The position numbers and the translations under genes are program-made. From NCBI GenBank assembly GCA_964497475.1, contig CAZCDM010000053.1, positions 1-12,959 of the forward strand: a stretch of 12,959 nucleotides of DNA. The letters are read 5' to 3'. This document shows positions 6,919-12,959 of this stretch, piece by piece (the stretch's first letter is position 1; every line of letters starts with the position of its first letter). The stretch is from CAZCDM01 sp964497475. GTDB taxonomy: Bacteria; Planctomycetota; Phycisphaerae; SM23-33. Under the pieces are notes generated by a model. The model ran no database searches. It saw only the letters and a list, made by a program, of their open reading frames with translations, and was not told where the DNA came from.

Positions 6919-8045
6919 CCGCCGAATCACTGATCTATTCCGACTGCCGCCAGTACCGCGGCGACCGCCCCTGCCAGCCGCACAAACACGACGGCCGAGC
7001 CTGCACCGGCTGCGATCTCTACGACCCACTCGCCGAGCGAATCCTCATCGTCAAGCTCGATGCCCTCGGCGATGTCCTCCGAACCACCGCCATCCTCCCG
7101 GCCATCCGTCGCGAGCACCCCGCCGCCCAGATCACCTGGGTCACCCGCCGCAATGCACGCGACATCATCCAGGCCAATCCACTCGTTGACCGCACGCTCC
7201 TCATCGAAGAAGGCACGTGGCCGATCCTCGCGGGCGAATCCTTCGATCTCGCCCTCGGGCTCGATGCCGATCCGCTGTCGGCCTCCATCGCCTTCCTGCC
7301 CCAAGCCCGTTCGCGACACGGATTCCTCGTCAACCGCCTCGGCCTGGCCGAGCCCGCCGACCCGGCCGCCCGGCCCTGGTGGCACATGGGCGTCGACGAT
7401 CACCGCAAGCAGGCCAATCGAAAAACTTACCAGCTGCACATCTACGAACTCATCGGCCTGTCCGGCCCCATCGAAAAACCCCACCTGCCCGCCTCGCTGC
7501 TGAGCGATGACTTCGCCGAGCAATTCGCCCGCGAGCACCGCCTGGCCGGGCGGGAGGTCATCGCGATGAACACCGGCGGCGGCAGCCGATGGCAGTGCAA
7601 AAAATGGACCGCCGACGGCTACGTCGAACTCATCGGCCTGCTGCGCGATCGCAAGCCCAACGCGGCCCTGCTGTTGTTGGGCGGCCCCGAGGAGGTCGAA
7701 TTCAATCAGGCGATCCTCGGCCGGGCCGGCTCGGGCGTGATCGACGGCGGCTGTGAGAATTCCCTCGGACAGTTCGCCTCGCTTGTCGCTTTGGCCGATG
7801 TGTTCGTCACGCCCGACAGCCTGGGCTTCCACGTCGCCACCGCCCTGGACATCCCCGCCGTCGTCCTCGTCGGGCCGACCTCCCCCTGGGAGCTGGAAAC
7901 CTACGGCCGGGCCGAGATCCTCCACGCCGAGCTCGACTGCATCGGCTGCTATCTGCCCCGCTGCCCCAAGCCCAGAACCTGCATGGAGCAACTGTCTGCC
8001 GAGCGGGTCTACCAGGCCATGCTCGGACAAATCGAATCCCGCTGA
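6915..8045 (+). CDS. Glycosyltransferase family 9 (ADP-heptose:LPS heptosyltransferase-like) with terminal Cys clusters
   Basis: The 376-residue product resembles GT9 GT-B glycosyltransferases, which transfer heptose or related sugars onto lipopolysaccharide or other surface glycans at the cytoplasmic face of the membrane. The N-terminal Rossmann half begins ILIVKLDALGDVLRTT (~43-58). The C-terminal half has MNTGGGSRWQCKKW (218-231) and the donor-site block VTPDSLGFHVATALDIPAVVLVGPTSP (~298-324), where DSLGFH replaces the usual D-x-G-x-MH. Four cysteines precede the first domain (C11, C20, C30, C33) and four lie near the end (C342, C345, C350, C356). The start is the ATG overlapping the HEAT stop; the frame is open further upstream but only as an alternative frame of the HEAT gene. 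Donor and acceptor are unknown. Confidence 0.85.
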   Translation: MTAESLIYSDCRQYRGDRPCQPHKHDGRACTGCDLYDPLAERILIVKLDALGDVLRTTAILPAIRREHPAAQITWVTRRNARDIIQANPLVDRTLLIEEGTWPILAGESFDLALGLDADPLSASIAFLPQARSRHGFLVNRLGLAEPADPAARPWWHMGVDDHRKQANRKTYQLHIYELIGLSGPIEKPHLPASLLSDDFAEQFAREHRLAGREVIAMNTGGGSRWQCKKWTADGYVELIGLLRDRKPNAALLLLGGPEEVEFNQAILGRAGSGVIDGGCENSLGQFASLVALADVFVTPDSLGFHVATALDIPAVVLVGPTSPWELETYGRAEILHAELDCIGCYLPRCPKPRTCMEQLSAERVYQAMLGQIESR

Positions 8046-8060
8046 TTCTCGCTCGCCGAC

Positions 8061-8089
8061 TTGTCGCCGTCCACGCAAGCTGGTATAAT
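8061..8089 (+). promoter_or_regulatory. Near-consensus sigma70-like promoter of the sugar operon
   Basis: TTGTCG (8061-8066) and a perfect TATAAT (8084-8089) are spaced by 17 bases, and TGG just before the -10 box gives an extended -10. Transcription should start near 8096 and leave a ~24-base leader with GAGGAA (8108-8113) ahead of the ATG at 8120. This is the best promoter in the window. No clear operator palindrome was seen in 8046-8119. Confidence 0.75.
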
Positions 8090-8119
8090 TCGCCCTTCCC
8101 CCACACTGAGGAACCACCC

Positions 8120-9316
8120 ATGAAGAATGATTCGCTGCGTATCGGTCTGATCGGCACGTTCGGCCGGGGCAAGCTCGCCTGGAGCGCACACAAGCCCGAG
8201 GAGGGCGTCGAGATCATCGCCGGCGCCGACGTCGTCCCCGAGTCGCTCGATATCTTCCGCGAGAAGGTCAACCCCGCCGCCGACGTCACGCTCGACTACC
8301 GCGAGATGCTCGACCGCGACGATATCGACGCGGTCTTCATCACCTCGCCCGATTTCGTCCACGAAGAGCAAGCCATCGCCGCCTGCCAGGCCGGCAAGCA
8401 TGTCTACCTCGAAAAGCCCATGGCCATCACCATCGAAGGCTGCGACCGCATCCTCCGGGCCGCCCGCGATGCCGGCGTAAAGCTCTACCTCGGCCACAAC
8501 ATGCGACACTTCCCGATGATCCGCCGCATGAAAAAGGTCATCGACACCGGCGTGATCGGCGAGCCCAAGACCGCCTGGTGCCGTCACTTCGTCAGCTACG
8601 GCGGCGACGCCTACTACAAAGACTGGCACGCCGATCGGACCAAGTCCACCGGCCTGCTGCTGCAGAAGGCCGCCCACGATATCGACGTGATCCACTGGCT
8701 CTGCAGCGCGTACACCCGTCGCGTCTCGGCCATGGGCAGCCTGATGGTCTATGGCGACATCACCGACCGCCAGCCCGCCGACAAGCCGTGGCACCGAACG
8801 CATGGCTTCGTCAAAGAAAACTGCCCCCCCCTGGCGCAGAAAAGTCTCTACCCCACGGTCGACGTCGAAGATGTCAGCATGATGCACATGCAACTGGACA
8901 ACGGCATGCTCGCATCGTACCAGCAGTGCCACTTCACGCCCGACTCGGTCCGCAACTACACCGTCATCGGCACGGAAGGACGGCTGGAGAATTTCGGCGA
9001 CCACGGCCAGTGTACGCTGAAAATCTGGAACACCCGCCACGACGCCTATGTCGACAAGGGCGATATCGAACACCACCTCACGCCCGGTACCGGCAGCCAT
9101 GGCGGTTCGGACCCAAACATCGTCGCCGAGTTCATCCGCTACGTCCGCGAGGGCGGCAAGATTTCCACCTCGGCCGTCGCGGCCCGCAACAGCGTCGCGG
9201 CCGGGTATTGTGCGACCCAGTCGCTGCGCAACGGCTCGATGCCCGTTGACATCCCGCCACTCGATCCCGACCTGGCCGAGTACTTCGACAAAGACGTCAT
9301 GAAAACAATCGACTGA
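8120..9316 (+). CDS. Gfo/Idh/MocA-family oxidoreductase
   Basis: This 398-residue cytoplasmic NAD(P)-dependent oxidoreductase likely acts on a sugar, inositol or related polyol. The N-terminal Rossmann domain starts RIGLIGTFGRGK (Gly9, 12, 15, 17), and DIDAVFITSPDFVHEEQAI and the family hallmark KHVYLEKPMA (Lys99 of EKP) follow. The C-terminal domain carries KAAHDIDVIHWL with His186 and Asp187/Asp189 at the usual active-site position, and the NSVAAGYCATQSLRNG segment near the end is typical. There is no Tat signal, unlike many planctomycete paralogues, so it works in the cytoplasm. GAGGAA is six bases before the ATG and a near-consensus promoter lies upstream. As first gene of a unit with an aldolase, kinase and GH172 protein, it probably catalyses an oxidation or epimerisation step. 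The substrate is unknown. Confidence 0.9.
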   Translation: MKNDSLRIGLIGTFGRGKLAWSAHKPEEGVEIIAGADVVPESLDIFREKVNPAADVTLDYREMLDRDDIDAVFITSPDFVHEEQAIAACQAGKHVYLEKPMAITIEGCDRILRAARDAGVKLYLGHNMRHFPMIRRMKKVIDTGVIGEPKTAWCRHFVSYGGDAYYKDWHADRTKSTGLLLQKAAHDIDVIHWLCSAYTRRVSAMGSLMVYGDITDRQPADKPWHRTHGFVKENCPPLAQKSLYPTVDVEDVSMMHMQLDNGMLASYQQCHFTPDSVRNYTVIGTEGRLENFGDHGQCTLKIWNTRHDAYVDKGDIEHHLTPGTGSHGGSDPNIVAEFIRYVREGGKISTSAVAARNSVAAGYCATQSLRNGSMPVDIPPLDPDLAEYFDKDVMKTID

Positions 9317-9339
9317 ACCTTTACGAAAAGGAACTTACT

Positions 9340-10155
9340 ATGGACGGACGCAAAATTCGCATGCAGCGGCTGATGGATAACTCCCGGGCGGTTGTGATTG
9401 CCTTTGACCACGGTCTGTTCGACGGGCCCATCGAGGGCATGAAGGACCTGCCCGCCACGGCCGAGAAGATCAACCCCGTCGTCGACGCGGTGCTGCTGGC
9501 TCCGGGGATGCTGCGTCACTGCCATTCGGTTTTCGCCGGTGGCAAGCGTCCCCTGGCGATGACCCGCCTGAACTGGAACACCGTCTACTGCTTCGGCTTT
9601 GACTATCGCGATGCCCACAGCGTCTACAGCTACTCGCCCGTCCAGGCCCTGCGGGAGGGCATGGACATCGCCCTGGTCTCGCTTACGTTGCGAACCGGCA
9701 GCGAGCAGCGTGACGCCCACAACGTCGAAGTCTACAGCCGGCTCTGCAACGAGTGTCACGAACTCGGCATCCCGGTCGTGGGCGAGTACTTCCCCACCGG
9801 CCACGAGGAGATGACCCCCGAGCAGCTGCACGAGGACGTGCTGGTCGGCTCGCGCATCGTCGCCGAACTCGGGGCCGACGCGATCAAGACCTTCAACACC
9901 TGCGACTTCCAGGCGGTCACCGCCTCCTGCCCCGTTCCCGTGCTGGGCCTCGGTGCCGAGAAGCTGCCCACGCAGAAAGAGGCGCTCGACCTGGCCGCGG
10001 CGGAAGTCGCCTCCGGTGCCGGCGGGGTTGTCTTCGGCCGAAATGCCATCCAGGTGCCCGACCCGCAAGCCTTCCAGGCCGCCCTGTGCGATGTTGTTAA
10101 AGGGCGCAGCGACGTCGACACCGCCATCGCCGCACACAACGTCCGCGACAAGTAA
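9340..10155 (+). CDS. Class I aldolase, DhnA/LsrF/archaeal-type fructose-bisphosphate aldolase family
   Basis: The 271-residue protein has the TIM-barrel pattern of Schiff-base aldolases of the DhnA/FbaB/LsrF group, cytoplasmic enzymes that cleave or thiolyse phosphorylated sugars. AVVIAFDHGLFDGPIEGM (17-34) carries the family's early Asp-His pair. GIPVVGEYFP (143-152) is the mid-barrel strand, and GADAIKTFNT (178-187) contains the expected Schiff-base Lys183. GGVVFGRNAIQVPDPQAF (228-245) is the phosphate-binding end of the barrel. AAAAGGAA (9326-9333) sits six bases before the ATG, 23 bases after the Gfo/Idh stop. The neighbouring FGGY kinase makes cleavage of a ketose phosphate likely; the specific substrate, and whether it acts as an aldolase or as an LsrF-like thiolase, are open. 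Confidence 0.85.
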   Translation: MDGRKIRMQRLMDNSRAVVIAFDHGLFDGPIEGMKDLPATAEKINPVVDAVLLAPGMLRHCHSVFAGGKRPLAMTRLNWNTVYCFGFDYRDAHSVYSYSPVQALREGMDIALVSLTLRTGSEQRDAHNVEVYSRLCNECHELGIPVVGEYFPTGHEEMTPEQLHEDVLVGSRIVAELGADAIKTFNTCDFQAVTASCPVPVLGLGAEKLPTQKEALDLAAAEVASGAGGVVFGRNAIQVPDPQAFQAALCDVVKGRSDVDTAIAAHNVRDK

Positions 10156-10167
10156 CCCACAATCGGC

Positions 10168-10173
10168 AGGAGG
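10168..10173 (+). promoter_or_regulatory. Perfect Shine-Dalgarno site that fixes the FGGY kinase start
   Basis: AGGAGG lies seven bases before the ATG at 10181. The reading frame is open back to 9953 inside the aldolase gene, but homology to FGGY kinases begins exactly at the 10181 Met (MFLGIDLGTTNVK), so the site and the protein agree. Confidence 0.85.
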
Positions 10174-10180
10174 CCGCGCG

Positions 10181-11605
10181 ATGTTTCTCGGAATCGACCT
10201 GGGAACCACCAACGTCAAGGCCGTCCTCACCGACCCGGCCGGGGCGGTGGTCTCGGTCGGCTCGGCGGGCGTGGCGATGGATCACCGCCCTGGCGGCGGG
10301 GCCGAGCAGTCGATGGATGACATCTGGCGGGCCGTCGTCCAGGCCGTCACCGCTGCCGTCGGCTCGCAGGGCTCGGCCGTCCAGGCCATCGGCATATCCA
10401 GCCAGGGCGGCTCGATGCAGATTCTCGATTCCGCCGGCCGGGAGGTCGGGCCGGTGATCAGTTGGATGGATCGTCGCGGCGGGTCCTTTAACGACGCCCG
10501 GACGGCCGAGCTGGGCGGCGAGTTTCTCGCGACTCACGCCGGCCACGCGTGCAGCCTCTTCGCGCCGGGCCAGTTGCTTCGCCTCCGTTCGCAGGGCGAC
10601 TTGCCGGATAGCTATGGGGTGGGCTTCGTCGGTGACCGCATCGTCCACCGCCTCACCGGCCGGGCCGCTCAAGACCCGACCAGCCTGGCCATTACCATGC
10701 TCGCCAATCCTGCTTCAGGCCAGGCCGATGCAGGCATACTCGCCGAGCTGGGCTTGGACGAGTCGCGGTTGCCCGATCTGATCGAAGCCACCACGCCGGC
10801 CGGGCCTCTTGTCGAACAGGCTGCCGCCGAGCTGCACCTGCCGGCCGGCATCCCCGTCAGCCCGGCCGTCCACGACCAATATGCCTCCGCCCTGGGTGCT
10901 GCCTGCCTGGCCCCCGGCGAGATCCTCTTCGGCAGCGGGACGGCCTGGGTGGTGCTGGCCTGCACCGAGAGCCCGGCCGACCCCACGGGCGGGGCCGCCT
11001 TCCTGGCCCGTCACGTCCTGCCCGACCGCTGGGGGCTGATCCTCTCGATGGTCAACGGCGGCTCGTCGCTGCGATGGGTGAGCGAACTTATCGCCCAGGG
11101 CGACGACCTCGACGCGACACTCCAGTCGGTGTCGCTCGGCTGCGACGGCCTGCGGGCCATCCCGCACCTGACCCGCTCCGGACTCACGCCGCAGCCGGGT
11201 TCGCTGGTCGGCCTGGAGCTGGCCCACACGCCGGCCCACCTGCTGCGGGCGATGCTCGAAGGGCTCGTCTGCGAATTGCGATACTACCTTGAAACGCTCC
11301 TGGGCGAGGGCGGGCAGCTTGCCCGGCTGGTCGCCACCGGCCGGGCCGCCACGGGGCAGGTCACGCCCCAACTGCTGGCCGACGTACTCGGCTGCGAGGT
11401 CGCCTGCACTCCCCAGCCGGATGTCAGCGCCGCCGGGGCAGCGACGATCGCCGCCGGACTGGTCGAATCGGCCAGCCTGGAAGACCTCGCCATCGCTCGC
11501 GCTGCCCCGCCCCGCCTGGTTTCCCCCGGCCCGGACGCCCTCACCGGCCAGGCCCTCTACCGCGACTACCGCGAGCTGCTCATGCAATTCACTTCGACGA
11601 CCTGA
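10181..11605 (+). CDS. FGGY-family carbohydrate kinase (xylulokinase-like)
   Basis: This 474-residue cytoplasmic kinase belongs to the FGGY family, which phosphorylates xylulose, ribulose, fuculose, glycerol, erythritol or autoinducer-2. The N-terminal phosphate loop GIDLGTTNVKAV (4-15), QAIGISSQGGSMQILD (~68-83), then SWMDRRGG (94-101) and GDRIVHRLTG (151-160) match the substrate domain. SPAVHDQYASALGAA contains the expected catalytic base Asp232. In the ATPase half, GSGTAW (251-256) stands where a GTSG-like loop is common, and VATGRAATGQVTPQLLADVLG (384-404) aligns with the usual VTGGGA-x-S-x-x-W-x-QILADVLG but has Arg388-Ala389 for two glycines and Thr395 for Trp. Start at 10181 is set by AGGAGG. 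Sugar specificity cannot be read; the aldolase neighbour suggests a ketose. Confidence 0.9.
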   Translation: MFLGIDLGTTNVKAVLTDPAGAVVSVGSAGVAMDHRPGGGAEQSMDDIWRAVVQAVTAAVGSQGSAVQAIGISSQGGSMQILDSAGREVGPVISWMDRRGGSFNDARTAELGGEFLATHAGHACSLFAPGQLLRLRSQGDLPDSYGVGFVGDRIVHRLTGRAAQDPTSLAITMLANPASGQADAGILAELGLDESRLPDLIEATTPAGPLVEQAAAELHLPAGIPVSPAVHDQYASALGAACLAPGEILFGSGTAWVVLACTESPADPTGGAAFLARHVLPDRWGLILSMVNGGSSLRWVSELIAQGDDLDATLQSVSLGCDGLRAIPHLTRSGLTPQPGSLVGLELAHTPAHLLRAMLEGLVCELRYYLETLLGEGGQLARLVATGRAATGQVTPQLLADVLGCEVACTPQPDVSAAGAATIAAGLVESASLEDLAIARAAPPRLVSPGPDALTGQALYRDYRELLMQFTSTT

Positions 11606-11631
11606 CCTGTCATTTCGCAAAGGAGTTTTCC

Positions 11632-12924
11632 ATGCCACATTTTGACCGCCTGCTGGACCTGCCCGCCCGAGGACGATCGATCCGCACTACGGTTCGTCCG
11701 GTGATTCCCGCCGGGGCTACGGAGGTGCTCTTTGACAGCAAGGGCCCCGGCTGCGTGAAGCACTGGTGGCTGACTTGCAGCAAGAAAGAAGACGGGGATG
11801 CCATCGACCCGGCCCACAGGCTCCGTGTGCGATTTTTCTACGACGGCGAAGAGACCCCCCGCATCGACCTGCCGCTGACGACGTTCTTCGGCATCCTTTT
11901 CGAGCGGGACGTGTACGAAATCCACTCCGAGCCCATCACCGTCCTGCCGCACAACGCCTTCAATTGTTACCTGCCCATTCCTTACCGCCATCTGCGGATG
12001 GAAATCCAGAACAACACAGGGCGGGAGATGGTGGTCTGGTCGATGGTCGATGGCCATGAATATCCGACCGATTCGGACTTGACGGCGCAGCGGCTTGAGC
12101 TTTATCCGGCTGTGGCTCACCCGGCCGAGGCGTGGAGCGATATGGACCTCGCGGAGATCACCGGCCGAGGGGCGCTGGCCGGACTGATTATGGGCGTCCG
12201 CGTCAAGGACACCTCGGATCACTGGTTTCATTGCGGAGGCGACCTCTGGCTGCTCGACGGGGAGCAGGGGCCCAGCCCGCTGCGTGGCATTGGTGGGGAG
12301 GATTTCTTCAACACGAGCTTCGGTATTTTTGATCGCCAGGCGTCATGGATTGGCATGCCGAAGATTGATCGCGTTGGGGTCGACACGCCGGAGGGTTCGG
12401 CTTGTGCGGGGGTGATGTACCGTTTCTTCGGGCCTGATCCGATCTGCTTCGAGCATTCGGCGGTGGTGAGTTTCGGCAGCCGGGCCAATGATATCGAGAC
12501 GGTGCTCTACGCGTATCGCGAGGACGACCCGGCCCCGCCGGCGGTGCAGGTGGTGGATTCGTGGCAGCTGGCCGGGCCGTTTGAGTGCGTCTCGCAAGAG
12601 CAGTTCACCCGGGCCGAGTGGGGCGAGCAACCCATGGGCGACTGGCCTGGTGAGCACGCCGCGGATTTTGGCCAATATCTCACGGACGATGGTCCGACGA
12701 AGTTTGTGATTCCAGCCGTCGCCCAGGGCCTGCATGGCTGGTGCGACCTGGCGAGACATTTCAAGGGGCGCGGACGGACCAACGGCGGCGTTCAGCCCGG
12801 CGATGTGTCGGCCTATGCGGTCGGGGCGCTGACGGCATCGGCTGAGGGCGAATACGAGTTGACGGTGGGCTATGACGACTGGCTGCGCCTGTGGATTAAC
12901 GGCGAGGGTATCTTGAAAAATTGA
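11632..12924 (+). CDS. DUF2961 (GH172-family) protein with a shortened C-terminal beta-sandwich-like module
   Basis: The N-terminal ~300 residues match DUF2961, now classed as glycoside hydrolase family 172, whose known members act on fructofuranose or D-arabinofuranose linkages. Matching blocks are DSKGPGCVKHWWLT (35-48), LRVRFFYDGEETPRIDLPLTTFFG (64-87), NCYLPIPY (111-118), GIGGEDFFNTSFG (219-231, in place of the family's GTGTEDYF) and YRFFGPDPICFEHS (263-276, family pattern PI-x-FE). Glu223 and Glu274 are therefore conserved; I cannot assign the exact catalytic pair by eye. A second module (~306-430: DSWQLAGPF, AYAVGAL, DDWLRLWINGE) resembles PA14-like accessory domains but stops right after WINGE, where relatives usually continue. 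No signal peptide: the protein should be cytoplasmic, unusual for a glycan hydrolase. AAAGGAG (11619-11625) is six bases before the ATG. Confidence 0.82.
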   Translation: MPHFDRLLDLPARGRSIRTTVRPVIPAGATEVLFDSKGPGCVKHWWLTCSKKEDGDAIDPAHRLRVRFFYDGEETPRIDLPLTTFFGILFERDVYEIHSEPITVLPHNAFNCYLPIPYRHLRMEIQNNTGREMVVWSMVDGHEYPTDSDLTAQRLELYPAVAHPAEAWSDMDLAEITGRGALAGLIMGVRVKDTSDHWFHCGGDLWLLDGEQGPSPLRGIGGEDFFNTSFGIFDRQASWIGMPKIDRVGVDTPEGSACAGVMYRFFGPDPICFEHSAVVSFGSRANDIETVLYAYREDDPAPPAVQVVDSWQLAGPFECVSQEQFTRAEWGEQPMGDWPGEHAADFGQYLTDDGPTKFVIPAVAQGLHGWCDLARHFKGRGRTNGGVQPGDVSAYAVGALTASAEGEYELTVGYDDWLRLWINGEGILKN

Positions 12925-12949
12925 ACTTCAACTTGGCGTAGGGTACAAT
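12921..12949 (+). promoter_or_regulatory. Sigma70-like promoter overlapping the DUF2961 stop codon
   Basis: TTGAAC (12921-12926) and TACAAT (12944-12949) are spaced by 17 bases; the -35 box contains the stop codon of the preceding gene (12922-12924). The -35 region also forms a small inverted repeat, TTGAA-C-TTCAA (12921-12931), which could be an operator half-site pair. Transcription would start near 12956, at the window edge, implying a separate gene downstream. Confidence 0.55.
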
Positions 12950-12959
12950 CCTCCCATTG

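Noticed and set aside
9953..10180. A 5' extension of the FGGY kinase frame into the aldolase gene
   Set aside because: The residues are an Arg/Pro/Ser-rich shadow of the aldolase; FGGY homology and AGGAGG both point to 10181.

Overview
This is a GC-rich window with genes only on the + strand, and it is almost entirely coding. The longest gaps without a gene are 87 bases (627-713), 86 bases (3702-3787) and 74 bases (8046-8119). No RNA gene, CRISPR array, insertion sequence or attachment site was seen. The gene content fits a planctomycete, probably of the Phycisphaerae group: a long TPR protein of a type I associate with that phylum, a DUF2961/GH172 protein, a Gfo/Idh oxidoreductase, a Cys-rich GT9 glycosyltransferase, and sigma70-like promoters with a GG-TATAAT type -10 box. 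The taxonomic assignment is inference from memory, since no database search was possible.

Layout. (1) 1-626: the 3' end of xseA and complete xseB, overlapping by ATGA; these encode exonuclease VII. (2) 648-3701: a promoter, a 468-residue TPR protein, a PabA/TrpG-type glutamine amidotransferase and a UDP-glucuronate 4-epimerase-like SDR, with short gaps of 18 and 33 bases. (3) 3788-5778: a nucleotide-sugar 6-dehydrogenase of the UDP-GlcNAc type, then a membrane-anchored YdcF/DUF218 protein two bases downstream. (4) 5780-8045: a promoter placed so close to its gene that the message may be leaderless, an exported HEAT-repeat protein, and a GT9 glycosyltransferase starting inside the HEAT stop codon. 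Blocks 2 to 4 together suggest surface polysaccharide synthesis with acidic (uronic) sugars.

(5) 8061-12924: a near-consensus promoter and a compact four-gene operon with strong Shine-Dalgarno sites and regular gaps of 23, 25 and 26 bases. It encodes a Gfo/Idh/MocA oxidoreductase, a DhnA/LsrF-type class I aldolase, an FGGY carbohydrate kinase and a DUF2961 (GH172) protein. This looks like a cytoplasmic sugar pathway: glycoside cleavage, oxidation or isomer conversion, phosphorylation, and aldol cleavage. The substrate cannot be read from sequence; a furanose such as D-arabinofuranose or fructofuranose is a reasonable guess from the GH172 family. It is the best candidate here for an undescribed system. 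A further promoter (12921-12949) overlaps the last stop codon and points to a new gene just beyond the window.
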